A stretch of 64,000 nt of DNA. It comes from a virus. The notes below the pieces were generated by a model. The model searched no databases. It was given only the letters and a program-made list of their open reading frames with translations, and was not told the origin of the DNA. Below, piece by piece: positions 25,121 to 35,119 of this stretch (position 1 is its first letter; each line of letters opens with the position of its first letter). The translations under genes and the position numbers were made by a program. Location of the stretch: IMG/VR virus record IMGVR_UViG_3300024289_000028, positions 1-64,000 of that record, one strand, 5' to 3'.

Positions 25121-28100
25121 TTAAGTTCCTGATAAGAACTTAGATGCCACTAACATAGTTCCGTCTATTCCTCGTTTAAAGTTTACTTTTGATGTAAAAA
25201 TTAACTCATCCCCTGTAGTTGTGCCAAGTGCCTGTGGTCCAACTTGAACAATACCAGCAACAAGTTGGGCTGTAACTGCGTCTGCACCACCTCCAGAAAC
25301 ACGTCTTTGAATATACGCTTTAATTGCTCTCTGTGTTGGTACAACATTGTTTGAATCTGCTGTAAACGTTATGTCTGTTGAAAATTCTCTAACGACAACG
25401 CCTGATCCACCAACGGTAACACCACCCAACCTCAATTCTTCTAGACCTTGTAGTTCAAAGAATTGAGCATTTAATGTAACCGTGCCCGTTGCCTGTTCAA
25501 CTGAGAATAATTCACCAACTCTAAAGTTACCGTCTTGGTCAGTACTTGTGTAGAACACACGACCTCCATCGCGTTCTCTAACTTCATCTTCTGGAGCAAG
25601 AACGGTTCCGTTTGGATTTAATGTATCCGGGTAGTTAGTTGAATAGAATCCTCCAAGACCGATATCTAAAAAGTCATGTCCAGTTAAACGAACCTGCGAA
25701 TATTGCTGACGAATTTCAACCGATGTTCCGTGTTCTGGGCTTTCTTCTCTTCCTAGATCTTTAGCAATGGTTAATCTTGCGGTATAGTTTCCAATTGATC
25801 CGCTTAAGATTGTTGCTGTTAATAATTTATAAGTGTAATCGTCAATTCCAGCAATGTTTAAGTTATCGCCCGGTCCTGGAATTCTAGTCAAGTTATTAAC
25901 AACTAAAGAGTCTCCAATTTGATATTGATCTTTATACCCGTCTCCTGATACGGTTAATACGGTACTAGAAGTTTCGTAACCTGTACCTGCATTAATAATT
26001 GTAGGATTACCTAAAACTCCATTACCAATTCTAACTGCTGTAGAAACATCTGAGCTGTTACTTGGATCTGTAATGGTCATTGCTGGTGCTGATGTGTATC
26101 CGCTACCAGGTTCCCAAATATTAATACTAGAAATTCTTCCTGCAACAACTCTTGCTCTTGCCTGTGCTTGTACACCAGTGCTGATTAATCTACCAACATT
26201 GCTGTTAGTCGAGAATCCTGCAATTGCTAAGAATTTTCCTGGTTTCATTGGGTTTCCAAAACATACTGCTGCCCAAGGTGCTGTTGTGCTTATCGATTGA
26301 TAAGTCCAATTATAACCATCTTTTGATATTGCTATAGTATTTGTACCGGTTGCAACGGCAACAAACAGACCTTGACCATAAGTTACCTGTTGCCAGTTAG
26401 CCGCAGTTAGTGTTGATTCATACCATGTTGAACCGTTAAAACTAATTGAAACTTCGGTAGCACCTGCATAACCGCCTGATAGTGCTACCCAGCGATTGTT
26501 ACCAAAGGCTAGGCTAATTGCACCTTGTGGTATGCTTGTGGCTGTCCACGCTGTTCCATTTGTTGAATATGCAACCGCAGCACCTGCTGTTGAAGAATCA
26601 CTAGCGGCTACTATAACAAATTTTCCCGAACCGTATTCGATAGCGTTCCAGTCAGCACCTTCTGGTAACGAAGATGTAGTCCATGTTGTTAGATCCAATG
26701 ATGTAGCAACAATATTTTTGCTTCCAGAAATTGCTACCCATGTAGAATTTCCATATGATACATCTCTCCAGTCTGTTGATCCCGGAATAGTCACCGATGA
26801 CCAAGATGTGCCGTTAGTTGATTTTGCTACATAACCTCCTGTAGCAAAAGCTAATAATACTCCTCCAGTATATTTTATTTTTGTCCATAGTGCGGTTACT
26901 GGAAGTGTGCCGTTAGTCCAGGTTACCCCGTCGGCTGAATAAGCAGCAACGTTGCTGTCAATAGCTACCGCTACCCAATATGTTCCATTGAATGCCAAAC
27001 TACTCCATTGTCTGCTGTTTGGTAATGTAGTTGATGCTGACGTAAATCCCGGACTAGTAAATGTAATTCGTGGTTCAATTGCATAATTTGCTGTTGTGTT
27101 CAACGATGTTTGTATAGGAGTACCCTCAACAAGATGTTCCCACCCTGCTGCATGTAATAAGAATGAACCTGTAGCGTTAATTAGACCATATACTGAACCG
27201 CCTGACGATGTGCTAACTTTAATTTTGTTGTTTAATGAATCAATAGTATGAACAAAATAAACAACATAATTAGCAATGTTTCCTATAGTTGTTCCAGAAA
27301 ATACCACTGGTTGATTTACACTTAATGTTGTGGTGTCTAAAAGTGTAATCCAGTTTCCTGATGAAGATGTTGCCGAACATGATATTGGGCTTGTAGATTC
27401 TTTAGCTACATAAACAACTTTTCCTGTTGCATCATAATCGGCAATATATCCATATTGGCCAACACCTTGACCAGATGGAATTAAAATTCTCATTGTTTTA
27501 TAAGTTGCAGCATCGTTTTCGTCTGATCCTGCAATTACAAATGTATATGCATCAGTTGTACCTTGGCCGGCGTTGGTTGTAAACACATATCCAGAACCTC
27601 CTTCTGCAGACGAATCGCCTCTATTTGTAATTCTTACTTCGTAAACTCCACCATCTCTAATTTCATTACCTGAAACTTGTGCATTAATTCCAGAACCAAC
27701 AATAGAGTATGAAGCACTAGAATAACCGTTACCGGCATGAGAATAAAAGACCTTCATTAATCCTTGGTCGTCGTTAACCATAGTCTGATACACATCTGCA
27801 TCATAGTATCTATTGTTTACGGTGCAGGTAATTGGATCTTCTGTGGTATTATATTTTTCAGATACAGCACCATAGGTTCCGTAAGAGCAGTTTCCGTTGG
27901 TTCCTCGGATCTTACCACCGTTTGTACATAGATAACCAATGTGGCAATAATATGTAAAGATCGAAACACATTCTGTTCGGCCTTCACCGTTGGCCCATAC
28001 ACCAATACCGTCACTTAAAATTTGTGTGAAGTCGTTAGCAACCATTGTTTGATTGCCACCGGCATGAAGGTCTCCATCAATCTTAAATCCAACACAGCCT

Positions 28101-30619
28101 GTACCAAACGTAGTGCAGTTAACTACGAACGGTGACTTAGTTCCTACCCATACACTAGTATCAGTTGGTCCCCATCCCGGATCTAGAGAAGCATAAGCCC
28201 CCGCAGACGGTCTTCTTGTTCCGTATTCATTAATTTCACCGAGTGTTCCTTCGAGCCCAATTAATGTTGCATTTCTTAAACCGGTTCCGTCTTGTAACAA
28301 GAACATGTTTGAAGTTTTGTTCATTTCTGCATTGTTGCCGTTGATAAAAAAGTTTGCAGCATTAATGGTATAGAAATTTCCAGGATATCCTATATCGTGA
28401 ATCAATGCTTCAACAATCCTAGTAACATCTTGCGTCCATCTAGCAGGAAGTTCTGCTAGAGTAGAATCAACAAAATTTGCTTCAATGTATGATGTTGTTT
28501 CACTAATAATAAACTCTTTATTATTAACTAGCTGATTATATGCATTTAATCTTGCAGAAATTGCTGTTAATGTGTTTGTTCCAGAAAAAGTTACTGGGTT
28601 ATAACTTTCAACTCTATTTTTAAATTGAGTTACTAAAGAGGTAATTGCTAACACTTCGTCGTCACCGCCAGGTGAACCACTGAAGTCTTGTGGAAGATGG
28701 CCATATACTCTAGTACCGAATGCTGGACTTTCTTCGTCAGTATCTCCTATTACATCTTCTTTTACTATCAATGATGCAATAATTCCTATGTAATCAACAG
28801 CATCTAAAATTCTACTAATATAATCATTGCTGAATATATTTTCAGCAGGCTTAATAATAGTTCCACGAAGTTCGTCACCGACAATGGCTACAAATGCAGG
28901 AATTCTAATAGGTAAAATTTCTTCAAATACGCCTGTTCTTGCAAAAATTGTTGCATAGCCTGTAACATTTTCTGTTGCATATCTAAGTGTTTTCCAAGGT
29001 TTTTGTGGAGATGTACCAGAACTTGCATCATCAGATCCGTGAGGTGCAACATAATAAACCTTGTTTGATTCGAACATATTTTTCCAAGTTGGAAGGCCGT
29101 TCTCAACTTGTAAAACTTGTCCCTGTTCGCCAACTGGCAATCTAGTGTATCCAACGGTACTGCCATCTTCTGTTGGGCCAAACATTCTTATGTCGCCTAG
29201 ATTTTTTAATCGATTGTTTTTATTTCCGTCGGTAATTTTTTCCCAATAACGGCCGTGTAAGGTACTTCCATCCTCAGCATCGTCGTCCGGTCTGTTTGTT
29301 TGATCGGATTCGTGATTGTCTAAGCATCTGTAAGAGCTAGAAACCCAAACTACCGTATCACCTGCACGATAAAAAATGTTCGGAGTCCATACACCAACCC
29401 AACGAGAGCCGGGAATAACTAAATCCCAATATGCAGAATTTGTTGAGCTTCCGTCATTAAGAATATCAGGATCTTGGCCAATGCTATCTGAAAATGCTAG
29501 ATATAAATTTCCGCCTCTTCGAACAACATCTCCAATTTTATATTGAATAAATGCATCCCATGTTCCGGCAATTCTTGTGCTTTGAAATAATAATTGCCAT
29601 GCTGTTGTCTGTGTTGATGGGTTTTGTCCGACTACGCTACTGCTCAATGCAACATATAAGTTTCCACCGTATCTAACAATATCGCCTTGTTGATAATTTG
29701 TTGTTGATGACCAATTTACATCGTATTCTGCTCCAGGGCAAAATATAGACCAATTACTAATATCAAAATTTGTAGCAGATAAATGAAATGTTGTGCAATA
29801 GTACAGATAAGAACCGTATTTTACTACATCATTAAGTTTATAGGTAACGCTATCTTCCCATGTACCGACATATTCGTATCCGTTATGTAAAATACTCCAT
29901 TTACCGTAATCAGCATTTAACCCTAGTGTATCAGAACCTGCTGCTTTATGACCAACGGTACATTTGTAAGTAACACCACCATATTTGACAACATCATTTA
30001 CTTTATATCGTGTGTTAATAGTCCAAGTTCCTTGCCAATCTAGAGAATCATTAACTACGTCCCAAAAACTTTGACTATTTTCTAAACCAGATTCAAATGA
30101 TCCGGCTGACAGGTGTGAGGAATTACAACGATAAGCAATACCACCATAACGAACTACATCGTTTAATTTATAATATGTTGATGGTGCCCAATCTTCTGCC
30201 CAATTTTTTGAAGTGATTTGAATTGTCCATTTATCAGCATCTGCTGAAAAATATGAATCTAAAGTTGCAGAAGTTGGATTTTCAGGATCTGGGGCAGAAG
30301 AAGTATGACCTTCTACGCATAGATAAGTTGTTCCGCCAAACTTAACAAGGTCACCAACTTTATAATATGTATCGGTTTCCCAGTCTCCTAACCAGCTGAC
30401 ACCGTCTGCTACCAATTCCCATCTTGGAACTAATAATGGAGGAATATCATTATTATAAAATTCTAAGTCAGCATAAAAATCAAAATTTGAAACGTGTGTT
30501 GTTAAACAGGTGAAAGATTTTCCACCGTAACTTACAATGTCATCAGGATTATATCTTGTTGCAGGAGCCCATTCGCCCTGCCAAGTATATCTAAATCTAC
30601 TTAATTTAAAATCTGCCAT
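25121..30619 (-). CDS. Large multi-repeat virion structural protein (1832 aa), paralogue of the 3071-aa protein
   Basis: Residues 1-470: eight CBM5/12-like repeats. Then NKVYYVAPHGSDDASSGTS...PWKTLRYA and GVFEEILPIRIPAFVAIVGD, the start of a pectin-lyase-like beta-helix. Then a single helical module (NNKEFIISE...IVEALIHDIGYPGN), a DGTGLRNATLIGLEG...FTQILSDGIGVW core, six Asp-box-like units (residues ~1190-1450) and the C-terminal YTSTDQDGNFRVGELFSVEQ...PTQRAIKAYIQRR. Domain order matches the downstream 3071-aa gene, with fewer copies of the middle modules, so one probably arose from the other by duplication and repeat expansion. It is 7 bp downstream of the 124-aa gene. Confidence 0.85.
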   Translation of the reverse strand: MADFKLSRFRYTWQGEWAPATRYNPDDIVSYGGKSFTCLTTHVSNFDFYADLEFYNNDIPPLLVPRWELVADGVSWLGDWETDTYYKVGDLVKFGGTTYLCVEGHTSSAPDPENPTSATLDSYFSADADKWTIQITSKNWAEDWAPSTYYKLNDVVRYGGIAYRCNSSHLSAGSFESGLENSQSFWDVVNDSLDWQGTWTINTRYKVNDVVKYGGVTYKCTVGHKAAGSDTLGLNADYGKWSILHNGYEYVGTWEDSVTYKLNDVVKYGSYLYYCTTFHLSATNFDISNWSIFCPGAEYDVNWSSTTNYQQGDIVRYGGNLYVALSSSVVGQNPSTQTTAWQLLFQSTRIAGTWDAFIQYKIGDVVRRGGNLYLAFSDSIGQDPDILNDGSSTNSAYWDLVIPGSRWVGVWTPNIFYRAGDTVVWVSSSYRCLDNHESDQTNRPDDDAEDGSTLHGRYWEKITDGNKNNRLKNLGDIRMFGPTEDGSTVGYTRLPVGEQGQVLQVENGLPTWKNMFESNKVYYVAPHGSDDASSGTSPQKPWKTLRYATENVTGYATIFARTGVFEEILPIRIPAFVAIVGDELRGTIIKPAENIFSNDYISRILDAVDYIGIIASLIVKEDVIGDTDEESPAFGTRVYGHLPQDFSGSPGGDDEVLAITSLVTQFKNRVESYNPVTFSGTNTLTAISARLNAYNQLVNNKEFIISETTSYIEANFVDSTLAELPARWTQDVTRIVEALIHDIGYPGNFYTINAANFFINGNNAEMNKTSNMFLLQDGTGLRNATLIGLEGTLGEINEYGTRRPSAGAYASLDPGWGPTDTSVWVGTKSPFVVNCTTFGTGCVGFKIDGDLHAGGNQTMVANDFTQILSDGIGVWANGEGRTECVSIFTYYCHIGYLCTNGGKIRGTNGNCSYGTYGAVSEKYNTTEDPITCTVNNRYYDADVYQTMVNDDQGLMKVFYSHAGNGYSSASYSIVGSGINAQVSGNEIRDGGVYEVRITNRGDSSAEGGSGYVFTTNAGQGTTDAYTFVIAGSDENDAATYKTMRILIPSGQGVGQYGYIADYDATGKVVYVAKESTSPISCSATSSSGNWITLLDTTTLSVNQPVVFSGTTIGNIANYVVYFVHTIDSLNNKIKVSTSSGGSVYGLINATGSFLLHAAGWEHLVEGTPIQTSLNTTANYAIEPRITFTSPGFTSASTTLPNSRQWSSLAFNGTYWVAVAIDSNVAAYSADGVTWTNGTLPVTALWTKIKYTGGVLLAFATGGYVAKSTNGTSWSSVTIPGSTDWRDVSYGNSTWVAISGSKNIVATSLDLTTWTTSSLPEGADWNAIEYGSGKFVIVAASDSSTAGAAVAYSTNGTAWTATSIPQGAISLAFGNNRWVALSGGYAGATEVSISFNGSTWYESTLTAANWQQVTYGQGLFVAVATGTNTIAISKDGYNWTYQSISTTAPWAAVCFGNPMKPGKFLAIAGFSTNSNVGRLISTGVQAQARARVVAGRISSINIWEPGSGYTSAPAMTITDPSNSSDVSTAVRIGNGVLGNPTIINAGTGYETSSTVLTVSGDGYKDQYQIGDSLVVNNLTRIPGPGDNLNIAGIDDYTYKLLTATILSGSIGNYTARLTIAKDLGREESPEHGTSVEIRQQYSQVRLTGHDFLDIGLGGFYSTNYPDTLNPNGTVLAPEDEVRERDGGRVFYTSTDQDGNFRVGELFSVEQATGTVTLNAQFFELQGLEELRLGGVTVGGSGVVVREFSTDITFTADSNNVVPTQRAIKAYIQRRVSGGGADAVTAQLVAGIVQVGPQALGTTTGDELIFTSKVNFKRGIDGTMLVASKFLSGT
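26290..26945 (-). repeat. Six Asp-box-like repeats in the 1832-aa protein
   Basis: Units AYSADGVTW, AKSTNGTSW, ATSLDLTTW, AYSTNGTAW, SISFNGSTW and AISKDGYNW, spaced by about 40 residues. Several have lost the Asp, so they are structural rather than canonical copies. Confidence 0.7.
29220..30600 (-). repeat. Eight tandem CBM5/12-like repeats in the 1832-aa protein
   Basis: Same design as in the 3071-aa protein: Y....DIV.YGG..Y.C...H per unit of about 55 residues. Copies six and seven lack the Cys/His. Confidence 0.75.
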
Positions 30620-30625
30620 TTATTA

Positions 30626-31000
30626 TTATTCCTCTGATGATCCGTTATCATAGACATAACCTTCATTAACACGAACAACTAATTCACCTTCTTCATTAAT
30701 ATAATAGAACATTGGACGATCGTCCCATCTATACTGAGTATAGTTTAAATTTTCGTAAACAGGGTTATGGTTAACATCTATGCCTTCAAAAAAATCTACA
30801 CCAGTTTCAAAATCTGTGTAATTATTTTCTTCTAAACCTGGATTATTAATTGTAATAATTCCTTTATCTTTAACTTGGTCAACCCTAGCTAAAAATAAAC
30901 TTCCATTTTCATTTTTTCTTAGTCCGTAGAAAAATCTAGGAGTGTCGCCTAGGCGTGATACCGGATCATCGCCTAAATAATAATTATTTCCGCCTGCCAT
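30626..31000 (-). CDS. Small acidic virion-associated protein
   Basis: A 124-aa acidic protein starting GGNNYYLGDDPVSRLGD, with RFFYGLRKNENGSLFLARVD and YRWDDRPMFYYINEEGELVV. The two aromatic-Gly segments look like a duplicated beta unit. It has the character of conserved small proteins beside the large fibre genes of T4-like aquatic phages. It is tightly packed between two structural genes, so it is probably a virion or assembly protein. Confidence 0.65.
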   Translation of the reverse strand: MAGGNNYYLGDDPVSRLGDTPRFFYGLRKNENGSLFLARVDQVKDKGIITINNPGLEENNYTDFETGVDFFEGIDVNHNPVYENLNYTQYRWDDRPMFYYINEEGELVVRVNEGYVYDNGSSEE

Positions 31001-31010
31001 CTTCTACTCC

Positions 31011-31343
31011 TTATGATATCTCAACGTAACTTACTACTGCGTCAACGCTTGTTTCGGTATCGCTGACAATTCTTAATCCTGCTGTTTCTGGTAATATTAA
31101 TTTTTCTCCGTTAGTAATTAACTTTACCGATGAGTTTGGAGGTATTGGTAGTCCTTTGATATAGACTGCTTCAACACTATCCTCACTAACTACATAAACG
31201 TCAACAACGCAAACATCGTAGTCAGTTGTGTTTGCTAGATTACATCCGATCACGGTAATTCTATAACCGATAGGGGTTTGTAATACGTCAACTGGTGATG
31301 TTCCTATTCCTGTGTTAACTGCATGTTTAAACGTGGTTGGCAT
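31011..31343 (-). CDS. Small virion structural protein
   Basis: A 110-aa all-beta protein: TGIGTSPVDVLQTPIGYRIT, GCNLANTT, VDVYVVSEDS, GLPIPPNSSVKLITNGEKLI, LRIVSDTETSVDAVVSYVEIS. This is the layout of small head- or tail-decoration subunits and is similar in design to the proteins at 15515 and 35116. No specific function is known. Confidence 0.65.
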   Translation of the reverse strand: MPTTFKHAVNTGIGTSPVDVLQTPIGYRITVIGCNLANTTDYDVCVVDVYVVSEDSVEAVYIKGLPIPPNSSVKLITNGEKLILPETAGLRIVSDTETSVDAVVSYVEIS

Positions 31344-31350
31344 TTTATTC

Positions 31351-32406
31351 TTATCCTAATGTCAATGCATATTTGATTGCAATGTCGTTTGCTGTACCTT
31401 CAGAAACAGCACCAATGGTACCTGCCGGACTGGCCCAAACTAATCCGTCCCAAATTTCTAAAGCCTTGGAGTCAGTATTATAACGAGTCATACCAACTTC
31501 TAGATAAGGTGCTACTGGTCTTTGTCCAGAAGTTCCTTTAGGTGGAACAAACGCATTTGTTCCTGTGATTTTAAAATACCCTGCACCAGATTGTACAAAT
31601 TCAGTAACAGAATTTGAAACCGTATTTGTAATTACATTATCTCTAATAGAAAAATTACCAACTCTTAACGCACCAGAGCCGTTTGGATCTAAAATTAAAT
31701 CTTGCCCTGATGTTGTGGTGATTGTATTATCAAATATTGTTATGCTTCCAACATCAAAAGTGTTTAAATTTAAAGTATTAGCATAAAAATTATTAGCATA
31801 GATATCTTTCCATCTATTTCCTGATGAACCGATATCATAAGTATTATCTGTTTCTGGTACTAGGTCGCTTTTAATACTAGCGTTAATTGTAACGGTATCG
31901 AATAAACTATCACCGATTACTAAATTGCCGCCAATTGTAACATTTCCTGTAGCATTTATGTTTCCGCCAATTGTAACATTTCCTGTAATGTTTGCAGAAC
32001 TTTGAATGTCAACTATTCCTGTTCCGTTAGGGCGTAATTCTAAATTTGAATTAGAAACGGTTGTTGAAATAGTGTTATTATTAAGTTCTAGATCATTAAC
32101 AATTAGTCTAGAATGGTATGCTGTTGCCTCACCGCCTGATGCGGTAAAGCTAATAGTCGGAAGTGTGCTGTTGATTGTGTTACCAGAAATGGTAAAGTTA
32201 CCAATATCAAATTGATTAGTAACTTCTAAATCTGTTGTTCTGGTTGTACCTACTACGTCTAGGGCGAATTGTGGATCAGCAGAGTTTATGCCAATCTTGG
32301 AGTTGACTACATCAAGATACAGAAGGTCGGTCTCAAAAGCCAAATTCACACCATCTCTAATGAGATTGGCTTTTAAGAGCGGCCCGGAAATACGACCAAT
32401 CGCCAT
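31351..32406 (-). CDS. Fibre-like structural protein with GRISGPLLKANL N terminus
   Basis: A 351-aa protein. I chose the ATG at 32406 because GGAG lies 5 nt upstream; an in-frame GTG at 32424 lies before that site. Residues 3-40 (GRISGPLLKANLIRDGVNL...DLLYLDV..SKIGIN) match the N-terminal domain of its upstream neighbour. The middle is a run of short N/T/G-rich beta repeats. The C terminus carries PKGTSGQRP...RYNTDSKALEIWDGLVW, a module seen in two other proteins of this cluster. Probable neck or tail fibre component. Confidence 0.75.
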   Translation of the reverse strand: MAIGRISGPLLKANLIRDGVNLAFETDLLYLDVVNSKIGINSADPQFALDVVGTTRTTDLEVTNQFDIGNFTISGNTINSTLPTISFTASGGEATAYHSRLIVNDLELNNNTISTTVSNSNLELRPNGTGIVDIQSSANITGNVTIGGNINATGNVTIGGNLVIGDSLFDTVTINASIKSDLVPETDNTYDIGSSGNRWKDIYANNFYANTLNLNTFDVGSITIFDNTITTTSGQDLILDPNGSGALRVGNFSIRDNVITNTVSNSVTEFVQSGAGYFKITGTNAFVPPKGTSGQRPVAPYLEVGMTRYNTDSKALEIWDGLVWASPAGTIGAVSEGTANDIAIKYALTLG

Positions 32407-32542
32407 ACGCTCTCCCCTAGACACCGTGTTTCACGGATAACCACTTTTTCAGCTGTTCGCTCTATGCGGGTTTACCACAGGTTAATTTTACAAGAAAATT
32501 GGTCTTCTCTTGCAATTAGTAGTATTTAGTCGTATAGGAAAA
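32407..32542 (-). promoter_or_regulatory. Leader region upstream of the 351-aa gene
   Basis: A 136-bp gap with no ORF. On the minus strand it holds a variant late-promoter-like octamer ACTAAATA (32523-32530), an AATTTT/AAAATT hairpin (32484-32500) and a CCGTG/CACGG hairpin (32424-32436) just above the GGAG ribosome site. A structured 5' leader is plausible; the promoter differs from NATAAATA by one base. Confidence 0.4.
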
Positions 32543-33682
32543 TTAACCCACTACAAGGGCCCAAAGATTAGTAAGCTCTTCCATGATAGGTAATGTAACT
32601 ACAACGCCACCACCAGTGGCTACGGTATAAACATTACCATCAAAACACTCTAAATAACCTTTTTCGGTATTCCAGCGAGTGTCACCTTCTTCAATGTATG
32701 GACGCTGAGAATTATTACCTACAGGAACAACTACACCAGTATCTGTATTAAATTTTGTCCATCCAGCGGCAGTTTGTGTAATAGTAATTGGGGTATTTTC
32801 TAAGTTTGTTATAACACCAGCGTTTATATTAATCTTTTCTAATGTTATATTCCCAGATGCTGAGTCAAGTACAAGATCGTCGTTGCTTTGAATTGTTGAT
32901 ATTGTATGTCCTGTTATTAGTGTTTGCCCACTAATAATTAAATTTGTTGTATTAATGCTTGTAACGCCCGGATCGTCATAAAACCAAAATTCTGCCCAGC
33001 GTTTGTTTGGTTTTCCAAGATCGTACAGGTTGTTATCTCCAGGAATAATACTTTGTGTAAAGTCCGGAGATACAACAACGGTATCAACAGCGTTATCGCC
33101 AATGGTTAGTGTACCGTTAAATTGTAAATTACCTGCGGCACTGATATTTCCTCCTACAGACAAATTATTATTAATATTAACACTTGACTGAAAATCAACT
33201 ATTCCTGTTCCGTGAGGATCTAATATTAAACTTGTATTTGTAGTTGTAACATTAATGTAATTGTCTTTTAATTCTAATTTAGGATTTGTAACTTTTCCAT
33301 ATTCAACATACGGATTACTACCTTGAGGTTCAATAATAATAGGACCCACGGTAGAAGTTATTGAGCCTGTAGAATTAAAAACAATATTATCAAATGTAGC
33401 TGTGGTTCCGCTGGCTATAAAATTATCTGAAACTTTAGTTTTTCCAATAACTTCAAGTGCAAAATTTGGATTTTCTTTGTTAATACCAATCCTATTGTTA
33501 TTAACATCAATATATAAAAGATCAGGATCGGTTGATGTATTTCTAAATGTAAGATCTACACCGTTTCTTAAAAGATTTTCTTTTAATAATTTTCCACTAA
33601 TTCGCCCTAGGGCAGAGGCAGGATTATATTCATCGCCACCAAACCCTTCGCTAAATCCACCATCTGAAATAATATCTGACAT
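32543..33682 (-). CDS. Fibre-like structural protein, paralogue of the 351-aa protein
   Basis: A 379-aa protein. After a 27-residue Gly/Asp-rich start it has GRISGKLLKENLLRNGVDL...DLLYIDVNNNRIGIN, then beta repeats (ISAAGNLQFNGTLTIGDNAV type) and a C-terminal PVGNNSQRP...RWNTEKGYLECFDGNVY. Both modules are shared with the next gene downstream, indicating tandem duplication. Stop and next-gene spacing are consistent with one polycistronic late mRNA. Confidence 0.75.
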   Translation of the reverse strand: MSDIISDGGFSEGFGGDEYNPASALGRISGKLLKENLLRNGVDLTFRNTSTDPDLLYIDVNNNRIGINKENPNFALEVIGKTKVSDNFIASGTTATFDNIVFNSTGSITSTVGPIIIEPQGSNPYVEYGKVTNPKLELKDNYINVTTTNTSLILDPHGTGIVDFQSSVNINNNLSVGGNISAAGNLQFNGTLTIGDNAVDTVVVSPDFTQSIIPGDNNLYDLGKPNKRWAEFWFYDDPGVTSINTTNLIISGQTLITGHTISTIQSNDDLVLDSASGNITLEKININAGVITNLENTPITITQTAAGWTKFNTDTGVVVPVGNNSQRPYIEEGDTRWNTEKGYLECFDGNVYTVATGGGVVVTLPIMEELTNLWALVVG

Positions 33683-33684
33683 AA

Positions 33685-34572
33685 TTAATCAGTTCCAAAC
33701 ATTTCTAATACATTAACTCGAACATTAGCATTAACCGTTGATGTTATTGTAATTTCTATACTTCCAGCAACATAATTTCCATCAAATGTTGCCAACGGGG
33801 TTGCTCCAGTATAAATTAATCCATAAGCCGTTACATAAACATTACCACTTAACTGATCGTAGATAGCCAATAAATCATTTGCTTGCGAGGCATATGGACT
33901 AAAAGATTCAACAAATACTACTAATTTAACTGCTCGAATGTATCTTCCATTGCTGCTGTATATACTAGTTTCAATTCCAGAATTTACCGTTTGATATTCG
34001 CTAGAGATACTAATTGAGGAATCTAAATTTAATCTTCCAGAGGTATCTAATGCAAACGTATGTCCGTTGTTTGCAAGCTCTACACTTTGTCCTGAGCTAG
34101 AAATTGTAATAGAGTCTGAAACAGCATTAGTTGTTATACTAACTCCGGTTCCGGCTATTAAAGTTAATGTATCGGTTGAGCTGTCAGCAGAAACGGTGGA
34201 TTGTCCTGATACTGCTATGTATTTGAAGCTGTCAGTGGTGCTGCCCCCGCCACCGACAAGATAACTTTCTGCAAGGCTTGACGGAAATGTCACTGAAACA
34301 TTTTTGCCGCCTACTGGAAAATTAACTAAAGAATTATTGTTAGATGAAGATACAATCGTATCTCGTGTTAGACTAGAAGTGATTGTAAAATAAGTACCGC
34401 GACCTACTTCCCAATTACCTGCATTATCTATAATAAGATAATAAGTTTCGTTTCCGTCACCGATAGCATCATTAAAACTCTGAAAACCAGGATAAGTTGT
34501 GGTCAAGATGAAATCACCCGTTCCTGTGCTATGTGAACGAACTTTAACTCTATCTGCTAAAACAAAAGCCAT
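33685..34572 (-). CDS. Virion structural protein (fibre or neck type)
   Basis: A 295-aa protein. N terminus FVLADRVKVRSHSTGTGDF and YYLIIDNAGNWEVGRGTY, then TRDTIVSSSNNNSLVNFPVG-type strands; this N-terminal unit is common in phage structural proteins of this group. A middle VSADSSTDTLTLIAGTGVSI linker, as seen in fibre proteins, precedes a C-terminal beta domain ending NVRVNVLEMFGTD. No catalytic motif. A weaker octamer GTTAAATA lies 29 bp upstream. Confidence 0.7.
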   Translation of the reverse strand: MAFVLADRVKVRSHSTGTGDFILTTTYPGFQSFNDAIGDGNETYYLIIDNAGNWEVGRGTYFTITSSLTRDTIVSSSNNNSLVNFPVGGKNVSVTFPSSLAESYLVGGGGSTTDSFKYIAVSGQSTVSADSSTDTLTLIAGTGVSITTNAVSDSITISSSGQSVELANNGHTFALDTSGRLNLDSSISISSEYQTVNSGIETSIYSSNGRYIRAVKLVVFVESFSPYASQANDLLAIYDQLSGNVYVTAYGLIYTGATPLATFDGNYVAGSIEITITSTVNANVRVNVLEMFGTD

Positions 34573-34618
34573 TTACGTATCTCCGCTCCATTGATACGTA
34601 TATTTAACCGTTTTAATA

Positions 34619-35119
34619 TTAGTTTGCGAAACCGAAATATATGGTTATTGACTTATCTAATGGTACTGCACTAGTAAACACAATATAAGCATCTCCTGAA
34701 CCCAAGTGATTATAGGATATATTGTAGTTTGTTACCGAAATTTGAATTACGTTTTCAACTAGGACAATAATATTATCATCGGCTGCAGGAATAGAATACA
34801 GCGGGCCAAATGTTGTTTCAATATCGTCGCCTGGTCCTAACGTTTGTTTGTATATTGATGTTGCGCCCGGCGCTCTAACTACTTCCCAAACGCCGCTAAT
34901 TAATGCTTCTATAGAATTTGTGTCTGTGTTATATCTAATAAATCCGTCAGCTCCTTCCGGATTTCTTACACTAGATGTTTGCGGTCTTTGAGCTTCTGTT
35001 CCTTTAGGAAGTCTAAGACCACCGGTTAGATCCATAACTGCACGACCATAGTGATTAGTAAACAAAGTGTTATCACTAGGACTATATTTGCTAATAGTTT
35101 TTTGTTTAAGAAATCTCAT
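34619..35119 (-). CDS. Structural protein with QRP/RYNTDT module
   Basis: A 166-aa protein. Residues 30-80 hold LPKGTEAQRP...GFIRYNTDTNSIEALISGVW, the same module found at the C termini of the 351- and 379-aa proteins, here N-terminal. The C-terminal half is a beta domain (DDIETTFGPLYSIPAADDNI, VLVENVIQISVTNYNI, ITIYFGFAN). It overlaps the upstream 122-aa gene by 4 bp, so translation is coupled. Confidence 0.7.
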   Translation of the reverse strand: MRFLKQKTISKYSPSDNTLFTNHYGRAVMDLTGGLRLPKGTEAQRPQTSSVRNPEGADGFIRYNTDTNSIEALISGVWEVVRAPGATSIYKQTLGPGDDIETTFGPLYSIPAADDNIIVLVENVIQISVTNYNISYNHLGSGDAYIVFTSAVPLDKSITIYFGFAN

